Positions 44,205 through 54,238 of a stretch of DNA of 64,000 nt are shown here, piece after piece. The translations under genes were made by a program, and so were the position numbers. Positions within the stretch are counted from its first letter, which is position 1, and the number at the start of each line of letters is the position of its first letter. The notes below the pieces were generated by a model. The model was not told where the DNA came from. It did not search any database and saw only the letters and a list, made by a program, of their open reading frames with translations. This stretch comes from Albula goreensis (Eukaryota; Chordata; Actinopteri; Albuliformes; Albulidae): positions 9,568,049 through 9,632,048 of the forward strand of contig CM040764.1 in NCBI GenBank assembly GCA_022829145.1. The letters run 5' to 3'.

Positions 44205-44450
44205 ATAGTGGGGTCTCCAGGTGGCTTGCGCAGTTGGACATTCGATTGAGAAGCAGGCATAGGCGCCGTTACAGCTGCTGCATTACCAGCCATGACTGGT
44301 GGCCTGCGTTAGCTGCCTTAGCATCCTTAGGGAAAGATAGGGGTAAAGCAATGAGGTTCGTTAGCTGCATCTTGCCCTAGAGACATGGGCATGTAGTTGC
44401 TGATGAGTCTGCATCGTGGAAAGAGGCTAGCTGATCAGCTGTGATCAGAT
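44205..44450 (+). mobile_element. Possible tRNA-derived SINE fragment just upstream of zbtb7a exon
   Basis: GGTGGCTTGCGCAGTTGG resembles a tRNA A-box region. The following GAAGCAGGCATAGGCGCC resembles the head of the SINE at 61826. The rest does not align convincingly. It ends less than 100 bp before the zbtb7a acceptor. Confidence 0.3.
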
Positions 44451-44536
44451 GGGAAAATGGGGAAAAACAATCAAATCAAATGTATTCAGTTTGGTGGATG
44501 AGAATGATCCCCCTTTCTCCCCCCTCTCTCTTCCAG

Positions 44537-44614
44537 GCAGGCAGACGGACAGACGGCAGGACGGAGTCACGGGCAGCGGCTGCGATTGGCGGCTCGGCGG
44601 CAGGCTGGTGGAAG
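44537..44614 (+). other. zbtb7a: zbtb7a 5' UTR, or N-terminal extension, in coding exon 1
   Basis: Sequence between the acceptor (cttccag, ending 44536) and the expected start codon at 44615. It is 78 bp, exactly 26 codons with no stop in the zbtb7a frame. It is normally expected to be 5' UTR, but it would be translated if an upstream exon supplied an in-frame ATG. Confidence 0.6.
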
Positions 44615-45064
44615 ATGTCGTCGGGCGGCGGGGCCCGAGGGCGGGGCGGGGGTGGTGCCGGGGGTTGGGCGGGTGAGGGTCCCGTGGGGATCCCGTTCCC
44701 GGAGCACAGCGCAGAGCTCCTGTGCGGGCTGAACGAGCAGCGGCTAAGTGGGCGGCTGTGTGATGTCCTCCTCGTAGCACAGGACCGCGAGTTCCCGGCG
44801 CACCGCTCCGTTCTGGCCTCCTGCTCCTCCTACTTCCACCAGCTCTTCACCTCCGGCTCCGCCGCCGAGCGGCAGAGCGTCTACGCGCTGGATTTTGTGC
44901 GGGCCGAGGCGCTGGCCGCCCTGCTGGACTTCGCCTACACCGCCACGCTGACGGTCAGCCGCTCCAGCGTGGGAGACGTACTGAGCGCTGCACGCCTGCT
45001 TGAGATTCCCCCTGTCAGGGATGTGTGCGCCCACCTGCTGGACACCAAAGTGCTGTTCCCCCAG
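44615..45064 (+). CDS. zbtb7a: zbtb7a coding exon 1 (BTB/POZ)
   Basis: Encodes residues 1-150, from [17 protein letters not shown] to [10 protein letters not shown]. It holds the whole dimerisation and corepressor-binding BTB domain, including [20 protein letters not shown] and [20 protein letters not shown]. The exon ends CCCCAG with a strong donor GTGAGC. Beyond it the DNA turns into ACAC/ATAC-rich non-coding sequence, which supports a real intron. Confidence 0.93.
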
Positions 45065-47811
45065 GTGAGCTGCTCCCCAACTGCATATATGTACAGGCAT
45101 AGGTATACACACACATACATATACTCACTCACACACATCCACTGTATAAACACCTGTGACCAGATCTATGGGCATGTGCACACTAATTCACACACAGGCA
45201 CTATACATACATATATAGCAGCACTCACATGCAGATGTGTATACACACGAATATGCACACACTCATTGCAAGTGGTGGCGCATCTACTGCGTGAGAAAGA
45301 GGTGAGGGCTTGTCATCACGTATAATCAGAGGAGCCACGTGTCATGGCCGCCCCCTCCTGATTCAGCAGAAGAGGGTCACCACATGAGGCTAAACACTTT
45401 GGCTGTGGTCGGGTGGGATAAAGAGAAAAAATCCAGAAGAATAACAATGAAAAAAAGAAAGACTTAAGCTAGGTAGCCCTCGTTCATAAACATGCCCATA
45501 CAGACACGGCACAGGGCCCCTCATCGTGCTTAGCTGTTGAGAAGCAGCTGCTGCTCTTCATTTCAACAGCCGAGTGAAAATCACATCACCGTTTCATTCT
45601 TCTCATACTAGTTGCCACATGTTTAGCTTCTCACTTTTCATAAGTGGTTTTAAAATGGATTACTGTACTTAAGCAGCTCCAAACTAATGTTTTCAGACCC
45701 TGCTTTAGAGGAGTAGAAATGTCATGGTCATGTTACTCCATTTTTTTGCATGTTTATTATGATGTAAAACGTTCATGTGCCTGTGTGGGTATGTTTATGT
45801 GTGCATATTTGTACATGGGTATGTGGGTCAATGATTATGTATGTGTGGAAGTGAATGTGTGTGCACTTTTGTGCATGTACAATATATTGTGTAAGCCTGA
45901 GAGTGTGTGTACTCATTTGCATGTATGGTGGTGTGTGTGTGCATGTGCGTAGACAAGTCGTGTGTTTGATCAAGAGTGTGTGTAACTGTCTTATGTGTCT
46001 GTGCCAGCAGGCAGAAAGTAAAGAGGGGGATGAGGAGGAGGGCAGGGAACGAGAGAAGGCTGGAGAAGGGGAGCAGGCCAGCAGGCTGCAGGCACAGGAG
46101 TACCTGGAGTTCTTCCAGAAGGGGGCGCACTGGATCAGCGGCTGCAGCACCCCCGAGCTCAGGGACCCGCTGACACACCCGCACTTTACCCAGCTCAACG
46201 GGACGCCCCGTGGCCACGCCCACACCGAGCACCCCTCCCCCCAATCCCTCCCGCAGGACCCGGACGAGGAAGAGGAGGAGGATGATGATGAGGAGGAGGT
46301 GGACGCGGCGCAGGCCGAAGCCATCCTCGCCTGGGCGAGAGCCAATGGCAGGGATGCGGGCTCCCACCCAGCCTCCTACGGCCCTCCCCAAAACGGGCAC
46401 TACTACCTCCAGCCCGACCCCAAGCCGGAGCAGGATGGGGCGGTGCTGTCCGCCAGCGCCCTCCTGCAGCGGATGATGGACTCCATCGAGCGGACGGGGA
46501 CCGGTGGGGCCGCCCCGGAGGGTGACGCAGAGGAAGACGCAGAGGACGCGGACGTGGAGTTTTACTTGAAGTACTTTAACAGCGTGCGGCACGAGGGGGC
46601 AGTTGGGGACAGGGTTGGGGGCGTGACGGGGGCCCTGCTGCCCCTCCGATCCTCCAGAGGTGGCAGCAGCCCCAGCCCCTCCCCCTCCCCTGGCAGTGGT
46701 GGGCGGGGTCGGGGAGGAGGGGAGAAGAAGGGGCGCTCTAAGGCCTTCCAAAAGTGCCCCATCTGCTCCAAGGTGATCCAAGGGGCAGGGAAACTGCCCC
46801 GGCATATCCGCACACACACGGGGGAGAAGCCCTACGAGTGCTCCATCTGCAAAGTGCGCTTCACCAGGTGAGCACCAGGGGGTGATGTGGGGGTAAAGCT
46901 GTATGAGAATATCCACAGTGCCGTATGTCAGAGAATGTCAGGCTAACACGACGCCTATTTTCTGACATCAAAATGCGCTCATTTCCTTCTTTTACGGTTT
47001 ATTTATGAAAGAGATGATACACATTTTAGCATCAAGCCGTCATGTGCACACGCACTCACACATTCACGCTCACTCATATGTATAAACATGTACACTTGCA
47101 ATCATGTGATACAGGATAATAGCATTCCTTTATTGACTTGGTTCCCATGGTGGCAGGAATAAAAGAATGTGGAAAAGCAGTGTAGGAAATGTTTTTCCCC
47201 AAGTATGTGTGTGTGTACAGAGACAGCCTGAGTGGCAGATCCTTGTTACCATAGTGAGGGAAGCATGTGCCACAGGCTTGCGGTGGCACAGAGATCGTGG
47301 CCCTCATTTCAGGGCAGTGGAAAGCACCAGGTGCCTAACAGGACATAGTGCCTGTGAGGTAAGGGTAAGGTAACCCCTCCCCCACCCCACCTGCCTGGAC
47401 ACCTCCAGAGCACCCATCACCCCCTGCCACTCAGCTCCCCCATCAACTGAAACAGGGCACAGTGCATTGGGTTTCAGCCTCGCTGCCAGAGACAAAAGGC
47501 AGCTGCCAGGAGGAAGATGATAATCTGGAAGAGCTTCTTCGCAGCGTGCCTAAAAACATCCTCTTCTGTGAAACAGGCCACAGAAATAGACACACTGTGG
47601 TCTGGAAATACTCTGTGAGCACTCCCTCCATGTTTGCCTATTTGCGGGGAGGGTAATCTAAGTTTTCAGGCTAAAGGCAGCTGGGGGTGGGCAATGATAT
47701 TGTAATCTTAATCCAGTTTGATCAGGGTTAAGAGTTCACCATGTGCTGTAACAAATCACTCTTGTCCTTTAAATAATTCACCCCTGTGTCCATGAGCTAC
47801 TTTACTCAGAG

Positions 47812-47855
<44 letters not shown>

Positions 47856-48710
47856 ACACACACACACTCACAATACAGTATGTATATGCACAGAAATATG
47901 TAAGTATATACACAGAAATACATACATTTACATGCATACGTACTCACACACAAAGATGCAACGTACCTCAGTGCGTACTCAGGAACGCACAATCTGAGAT
48001 TGAGGTGTGTCCAAATGGCAGGACTGGCTACACAATGCAGGTTGAAACATGTAGTCTTCATAGATTTCATAACAATAGTACTTTATTGCAGGGTAGTTAC
48101 TCTTCAGGTAAGTGGAAGCGAGTTAGGGTGTTTTCTGTGAGGGTACAAGGAGCGTGTGTGTAGTGTGATCTTGTGAGTAGATATGAAGTTTTTAAGAACC
48201 AAATGACAGAAAGTAAAGCTTGCATTGCACTCCCTGCCTCCCTCTGTGTGCAGGCAGGACAAGCTGAAGGTTCACATGCGGAAGCACACAGGTGAGAAGC
48301 CTTACCTGTGCACGCACTGCGATGCTGCCTTCGCCCACAACTACGACCTGAAGAACCACCTGCGTGCGCATACAGGCCTGAGGCCCTACCAGTGTGCCAG
48401 CTGCTTCAAGACCTTTGTGCGCTCCGACCACCTGCACCGCCACCTGAAGAAGGATGGCTGCACTGGCCCACCCACCCGCAGGGGCCGCAAGCCCCGTGTC
48501 CAGGCCCCACTGCCAGGGCCCCTGCTGGAGGAGGCCCCCGGGGAGCCGCTGAATCTGGGGCCCAGCTCACGTGCACCCAGGGGGAGGCGGCGCACGGGGG
48601 AGGTGGCGGCTGTGGTCAGAGACCCGGGGAACCCCACCCACTTCTCCGCCCACAGCCCACCGGAGCGACTGGCGGCGGCCATGGCGGTGGCAGGGGGTGT
48701 GGTGTCCTGA
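44615..48710 (+). CDS. zbtb7a: zbtb7a (LRF/Pokemon), BTB-zinc finger transcription factor
   Basis: A nuclear DNA-binding factor of the POK family; in mammals it represses transcription, controls haematopoietic lineage choice and silences fetal globin. Join: 44615-45064, 46011-46867, 48254-48710. This gives 1764 nt and 587 aa; human ZBTB7A has 584. Visible parts: Gly-rich N-terminus (2-20); [14 protein letters not shown] domain about 30-143 with CDV (49-51) and HRSVL (63-67); conserved QEYLEFFQ (179-186); acidic tract 233-248; YLKYF; and four zinc fingers: C399-H419, C427-H447, C455-H475 and a C2HC-type finger C483-C505. RRGRKPRV follows, then a short tail with PLNL (534-537), which loosely resembles a CtBP-binding motif. 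The finger sequence and the map2k2 neighbour identify zbtb7a rather than zbtb7b or zbtb7c. The coding intron after the BTB domain is unusual. Confidence 0.95.
45065..46010 (+). other. zbtb7a: zbtb7a intron within the coding region (about 946 bp)
   Basis: Donor CAG then GTGAGC; acceptor tctgtgccagcag, a tandem CAGCAG. The contents are ACAC/ATAC-rich DNA (45100-45260), a SINE 3' fragment (45271-45420) and TG-rich DNA (45775-45985). The human gene, as I recall it, has no intron at this point. Confidence 0.85.
45271..45420 (+). mobile_element. SINE 3' fragment in zbtb7a coding intron
   Basis: The segment aligns with 62098-62235: GTGAGAAAGAGGTGAGGG, then TCATCAC, AATCAGAGGAG and GTGTCA here correspond to GTGAGGAAAGAAGTGAGGG, GTCACA, AATCAGAGGAG and GTGTCA there. 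The second locus has a tRNA-like head, so this looks like a 5'-truncated copy of that SINE family. Confidence 0.55.
46011..46867 (+). CDS. zbtb7a: zbtb7a coding exon 2 (linker, acidic region, ZF1 and start of ZF2)
   Basis: Encodes residues 151-435 and two bases of codon 436: [19 protein letters not shown], the [14 protein letters not shown] acidic tract, [11 protein letters not shown], and the first finger [20 protein letters not shown]. The exon ends CGCTTCACCAG with donor GTGAGC, inside finger 2, which I recall as the split point in the human gene as well. An alternative acceptor three bases earlier would add one Gln. A long antisense frame across this GC-rich exon is a shadow. Confidence 0.95.
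46868..48253 (+). other. zbtb7a: zbtb7a intron within zinc finger 2 (1386 bp)
   Basis: It contains a CA microsatellite at 47817-47870 and otherwise unique sequence. Acceptor ctgcctccctctgtgtgcag. No internal exon recognised. Confidence 0.9.
47817..47870. repeat. (CA)n microsatellite
   Basis: A CA run of about 27 units with one TA interruption. Confidence 0.95.
48254..48710 (+). CDS. zbtb7a: zbtb7a coding exon 3 (ZF2-ZF4 and C-terminus)
   Basis: Completes finger 2 ([17 protein letters not shown]), then finger 3 ([20 protein letters not shown]), finger 4 ([17 protein letters not shown], ending in a cysteine rather than histidine) and GRKPRV. The stop is TGA at 48708-48710. The last 70 residues are Pro/Ala/Gly/Arg-rich and diverged from mammals. 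They lack the Asp/Glu repeat I recall in the human tail. Confidence 0.96.
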
Positions 48711-50915
48711 GAGAGGGATGGAAGCTGGACATCAGGCATGTGGAATGTGGAAGGACAAAAAAAATAAAAATTAATGGACAAGAGAAAAAAAAACTTTTCT
48801 GCAAAACCAAAATCAGGGTGTCTCAAAAATATAATCTAAAAATGTATAAAAAAAAAATACTAAAGCAAAAATTTATTTTTTAAAATTTGCTTTGAAATAC
48901 AAAATGGCTGGTCTGGATAGCAAGGGACACTGAAATCATACCCTCCTCCCTCTGCGGGGAAAAAGCAGAATTGCCAGGTTTTGTCCATCCTCAGAAATGG
49001 ACATTAAAGATCCCAGTGCAGCCTGTTTGTGAAACAGAAGAGAGGTGGTAGGCCTCAGCTGTCCTGGTTAAACGTGCTTATTGATCAAATTCACACATGG
49101 AGAAAAAAGCCATTCACAGAAATTCCCTTTTCTAAGGACAGTTTAATCAACACAATGCAGCATAGCAGGAGAACCTCTGCTTTGGGTATCGGACAATAGA
49201 GGGCTGTGATTTCAGCGGTCCCCGCTCTGTAAATATGGGTAGATCCATTTTCTGAAAAAAAAAAGGGTAACTGTTGAGTTGAAACTCTGTTCAGGGGACT
49301 CTTTGAACCACAGAGACAGGAGAGGGGGATGAGAACAGGCCGTGTGTTTTTAAAGCACTACCACTGCTCCTTTCCATGGGGAAACCCCCCCCCCCCCTCA
49401 TTTACACCCTTTCTCATTTCACCTCCCTCCTCAGTGGTTCTTTTTTTTTTTTGAAGGGGGTTCCTCTTTCATTTTTGTCTTAATGTTTTGTTATTGGTGG
49501 TGTCATTTAACTTTATCGGTTGATTTTTTTGCATTAACGGCTTTAGGTACTTAACACTTCAAGAATGTATACACCTACATGTGTATGTGTATTTGTATAA
49601 AAGTGGGTAACAATTTTTGACCCCATAATAAGACGCAGAATATTACCCTTTTGGTTTATTCTGTCACTTATACTTCCAGTTTGGGTTTTCTTAAGGGCAA
49701 ACACTTTCAACGTAGAGAAGCTGGATGAAATAGTTGAGTTTTTGTTGGAGGGTTCAGCGTGTTTTTTGGCTACTCGGCTGTTATGGAGGGGGATGTGGAA
49801 GTCATCTCATAGTTGTGTTCTCTCCTCGATGGGTGCAGACTATGACCAGCTAGAGAAAATTATAGAGGTAAGGGTGAATAATCAAAGTAATTCATTTATT
49901 TTTTATTTATTTTTATTGTTTTTATTTATTTTTGTTTTTTTTTAACAAATCTGCACATCTTTATGAATATGGGTAATGATTAACCACAAAAAATATGAAA
50001 ATTGTCATATTTGGTTAAAATATTAAGAAAGAGGTATTGCAGAGAGGAAGCAGGGAGAGAGGGTTGTATTGAGAGGGCAGACTGAGATCTCGTGCTCCAG
50101 GGCTCCATTAAGGCTCACCCTAGCAGTGAGTGAGGACTCCTGGGTAAGGGCTTAGGGGATGGGGGAAATGTATTTAGCACCATCATACACATTCCTAAAC
50201 ATTTTATTCCAACTCAACATTTTTTATTTACATACACACCCATGCACCCGCACACACACATAGTGTTTACATTCTATTGTCAGGTCTGCTCAGGAGATTG
50301 AGATTTTCCGTTTTGTTTGTCAAAGTGTCCAATCCCAGTCAAGAGTACACAGAGAGTGGAGACAGAGCATTCGGCTACTCCGGGCCCACTCTCACACATC
50401 ATGCACAGTTTTCCTTCTCTGATTCAGTCAACACTTTATAACTGTATAAAACACAGTCTGGAATCTCTCAGCTCTAAAAACCGATAAACCAGAGATCAGG
50501 GGGTCTTAATTATATGCATTTTGTCATTCCACCATTGATTTCCTCAATGCTTGTTGGAAATCTTATGATTTCACGCCTCTTATATTGATGCGACCCTGTG
50601 ATGTAACTGTGTGTGTATGTATGTATGTCTGTCTGTTTGCCTGTCTGTCGGTCTGTCGTGGCACTAAAATAGTGGGTTGATGCTGTCCCATTGTAGCAAG
50701 GAGGTTGAGGGGTAAGGGAGGATTGCATGCCCCTTTTCGCCCCCACCCCGAAGTCTCAGTCATATTGCACCTTATTGAGCGAAAGCAGGTTCCAAATGCA
50801 CTTCTGTTACTGAAAAAGGGTGATTTAGATGAAAAAACGGGTACTTTAAAGCAAAAAGAATTAGGGGGAAACTATTTTTCTTTTGCAAATATTTCCCTTT
50901 TTTAAATAAAATAAA
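48711..50915 (+). other. zbtb7a: zbtb7a 3' UTR and downstream (extent uncertain)
   Basis: An AATAAA lies only 53 bases after the stop (48763-48768) within an A-rich stretch; another is at 50905-50910. Human ZBTB7A has a long 3' UTR, so the distal site is plausible but unproven. The region holds poly(T) runs, a C-run near 49386 and no coding frame of note. Confidence 0.35.
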
Positions 50916-51079
50916 ATGTCCCAAAATGTCTTCAGAATAGAAAATTAAAGGGGAAAATTCTGGGTTGAATCTGTATTTACCTGGTGACACTTGAATTCAT
51001 TGTTGGTGGATGTTTGGGTGGGGGGTGTGGTGAGGCACCTCTTTGTCTTAATGCAGTTGAGAGAGGGCATCAGCACAGG

Positions 51080-51081
<2 letters not shown>

Positions 51082-51157
<76 letters not shown>
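51082..51157. repeat. (GT)n microsatellite with GAGAGA interruption
   Basis: Two GT runs (51082-51112 and 51119-51157) are separated by a short GAGAGAG interruption. Confidence 0.95.
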
Positions 51158-51158
<1 letters not shown>

Positions 51159-52440
51159 AGGGGAATCTGTGCAGAGCTTTATCCTTGGCCATCTGGTTGC
51201 CCCGTCATCCCCCCAGATGACCAGTGGAAGGTTTGAGAGCTCCGTCTCACCTCAGAACAGGAGGGCAACTGACCCGCCCATGAGCCTGTCCTCAGTTTAC
51301 CCCGATGACCCCCCTCTCCAGGGGGTCTGCAGGCATTCATAACCTCTTCCCACCTCGAGTTTCCTTTTTTTCAGCTCCAAGTCTTCTGTCCCTTCCCTGC
51401 TGCGCCCTCTACCCTTACCTCTTGGTAGTGCGTCAATAATTCCGTGATCCCCCCCGATTTCATCCAACAAAGCCTGGTGAACACCCTGTAGCCTTGAAGC
51501 CTTGAGGTCCAATGCAGGTATGGCCTCCAAAAATGTAGTCAGGGCATTGCTGTCAAGTTGAATAGAGCCCTGCTTCCCTTCCATTAACTGCTAAGTGTAA
51601 GTTGCGGCAGCTTTTATTGTCTGGTGTTTCAACTTAAGTCAACTGGACATGGTTTTTGGTCTCTTGGTAATTGAAATAATCGTTGGTCAAGATTAAACAT
51701 GTGTCACCACAGTCTGCAGATGTGACTTTATTCAGTTATTATTGTCAGTTAAAAAGACTGAGAATAATCCATATTTTTTAAAAACTTAAAAAAATTATTT
51801 AAGTTTTACATTCCATAGCCTAGTGCTTTTAATGTATTATTGATTAGATTTTGGACATGGTTAAGGGAGAGCATACTGTATTGAAATTCCCAAAAACCCC
51901 TAACTCACTTTTAGTTCAGAATTCTGACCACCCTATTTGTGGTTAAAGGCTGATAAGAGAGAGATGGTATCTCTCTCACCATCACTCCTGCACCCCCCCC
52001 AATTTTTGTAGTGCTTCATCCAATTGTCCCCGTATCAATTTTAGGTGATATTTTTATCGGTGTTCTGTTCAAAATATGAGCAACAGGTTCATTTATTGTT
52101 GCTGTCTTTGCAAAATATAGGGCAGTAGAATTGATTAATTTTGTAGGTTAACAAAGTTTCCTTTTAATAACTCTCCATTCTTATTTCTGCAGCTTCTGAC
52201 AGGCTGCTCTTGTGGGTGTTGCAGCATAGAGATGTGGCTTTGAGAACGGTATGGTATTTGTAACAGAAATTAGGAATAACAGAGGAAGTTGGGAGGACTG
52301 CATGAAAGTGTTAACAGCAATACTACAGCAGAGGTTTACTCTAAAATGCAAGGATCTTAAATCCTGGTCCCGGTAGAAGCAGGGCAGATTTCCAAAGCCA
52401 TTGACTTCCTGCACACAAAGAGTGTGGTTTTCTCATAAGG

Positions 52441-52455
52441 CCAGCAGAGGGAGAC
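52441..52455 (+). promoter_or_regulatory. CTCF-like motif, forward orientation
   Basis: CCAGCAGAGGGAGAC matches the forward CTCF core CCASYAGRKGGCRSY except at one or two positions. It is a by-eye match only. Confidence 0.3.
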
Positions 52456-53949
52456 ACAACAACAATGTAGCAATTTAAACTAGTAATGGAACAATGAGGT
52501 ACACTTAATACCACTAAAAATGGAACTACATTTATGAATTAGTTGGAGGGTTATTTTTATTGTGTACAAGAGAACATAATAATTTATAGTCATAAGTTTT
52601 TGGTAACTTAAAACATAAGTTTTAGCTCCACCTATTTTTGATTCCATGATAACTCGTTCCTCGGTTACTAATTTAAACCTTTAACCTTTACAACCATAAC
52701 TTATAAAGTGATACTGAAGGCATCCTTGTACAACCTGGTTGAATGTCTTTGGTGGATACTGATGTGTTTGAGTGATGTTGGTCTAGTGGCATGAGCTTCA
52801 CATTTTGGGAGATGGGTGAGGGGGCGGGTTAGAGGGTGCCCTGGGGGTGTCTCAGAGATCTACCTGTCAGGAGTCTGATTGGTAACTTAGCCCAGAGGGA
52901 GGGGGCTCAGATTAACAGAGTTTGAGGAAGAAGAATGTGCCTTCAGTAGAGAAATATCTTGGAGATCCCCAAATATTCCAAAAATTATGTCCTAAAAATC
53001 CACTGGAGGTACACCCAGTGAATAATGTTGCTATGACATATCAATACAACTAGGACAATCAGTCTACGGCTGTAACCTGAATATGTGTGATTTCTCATTT
53101 GGCAATATGAAATTCAGCAGCATAATCACTGCAGACTATTATTATTGTTGTATTATTATATAATAATGAAGCAGTTTTAAGGTGTCCTCTGCCCCTGACA
53201 CCCTGCTTATTGTGGTGCGCTCTCTCTGGGGCTCCTCTTAGGTCTTGACAGACCCATCTTACTCATATTACAACCCTCCTTAACGGAGAGAAGTGTGCAG
53301 GTACAGATAAGAGTTTTATTCATTTATGGAACAGAATAAGCTGGTTAACAGTTGCGTGCACACACACACGTATATATGCAAAAGGTAACTGTAAAAGCCA
53401 TAATAATGTTGAATTGCTAATGGCCGATATGTGTGAGGTCAGTTTCTGCAGCAAATTCATCTGTGCCCTAAGCTAAGCTGGATGGAGGTCAGATGGTTCC
53501 AAAAATCCCACAGCCACACCCCTGTGTCTCCCCATGCCCCTCCAGCCACCCTGTATTGTCAGTTTGCACTAAGAGTCTCTTTCAGTTGGATTGGGCTCAA
53601 CTGTTTTGCACTATCTGGAGGGCTGGAGTGGGGTGTGAGTTTGGGTGTGAGTGTGGCATGTGGGCGAGGGGGGTGGGGGTGGACCTGAATGGAGCTGGTC
53701 TACTGTCAGCAGACCAGATAATACCAGGACATGCAGAACCTTTTTGCAGGGATCTTCTTTCAATTTGCTCAGATAAATTACAGGATAACATTAAATAACA
53801 CCGAAAAACAGTTTGGCAAATTCATTTTCATGATTACTGAGCTTGCTATACTGTGTCAGCAAAGATAAAAATGAACTCTTGAATTTAATTGTGAGCCACG
53901 GTTAAGGTGAAATGCTAACTGAATCCCACCAATTGTGTTTTTGGGTTTA

Positions 53950-54238
53950 CAGTGGCCTGCATAATCACTGGTACCCTTGCTAAAGCTGAGTTTACCATAA
54001 GCTGATTTTAACAAAAAGTTTAGCAAACAAGTTTAATAATAAAAATAAAAAAACTAGTTATTCATTCATATGCTTCATTCTATTGTCCAAACATTCAGAA
54101 AATAATATTTGCTAAGAAACAGTAGAATTTCAATCAGTCATAACAAAAACAAACGAAAAGGTTTTGTTGATTTTGTGCAGGCTGTTATCTTATTAGCTTA
54201 TCTTTACCAAGGCTGGTGGTAATTCTGGAGGCTAGATG
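53950..54238. mobile_element. Tc1/mariner-type MITE (289 bp, TA flanked)
   Basis: The left end, CAGTGGCCTGCATAATCACT followed by GGTACCCTTGCTAAAG, begins directly after a TA. The right end reads CTTTACCAAGGCTGG, then GGTAATTCTGGAGGC, and stops before another TA at 54239-54240. The right end is an imperfect reverse complement of the left, as in Tc1 terminal repeats with a TA target duplication. The interior is short and AT-rich with no transposase, so this is a deleted, non-autonomous copy. Confidence 0.7.

Larger units (their letters stand above)
34611..44536 (+). other. zbtb7a: Probable long 5' intron of zbtb7a (9.9 kb)
   Basis: Bounded by the donor at 34611 and the pyrimidine-rich acceptor ctctctcttccag ending at 44536. 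It contains a TG microsatellite (35209-35267), a SINE (about 35450-35600), a Tc1 transposase relic (36.3-36.7 kb), a long TG array (38202-38292), a GC-rich unique block at 39.57-39.84 kb, pyrimidine-rich DNA at 40.03-40.32 kb and degenerate interspersed repeats at 42.05-42.13 and 42.89-43.03 kb. No separate gene was recognised inside. Confidence 0.5.
50916..53940. other. Intergenic region downstream of zbtb7a
   Basis: Contains a GT microsatellite pair (51082-51157). A forward CTCF-like motif, CCAGCAGAGGGAGAC, lies at 52441-52455. The rest is AT-rich unique DNA. No gene recognised. Confidence 0.5.

Noticed and set aside
44441..44614. Upstream methionine at 44441 as the zbtb7a start
   Set aside because: It lies in the intron, before the clear acceptor ctctctcttccag at 44536. 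The family N-terminus begins at the ATG at 44615.
45828..46916. Long antisense frame (362 codons) opposite zbtb7a exon 2
   Set aside because: It mirrors the GC-rich zbtb7a coding exon, whose sense frame matches the ZBTB7A family throughout and has proper splice sites.
49839..49868. 30-bp micro-exon reading DYDQLEKIIE before a GTAAGG donor
   Set aside because: There is only a weak polypyrimidine tract, no partner exon, and it falls in the probable zbtb7a 3' region.
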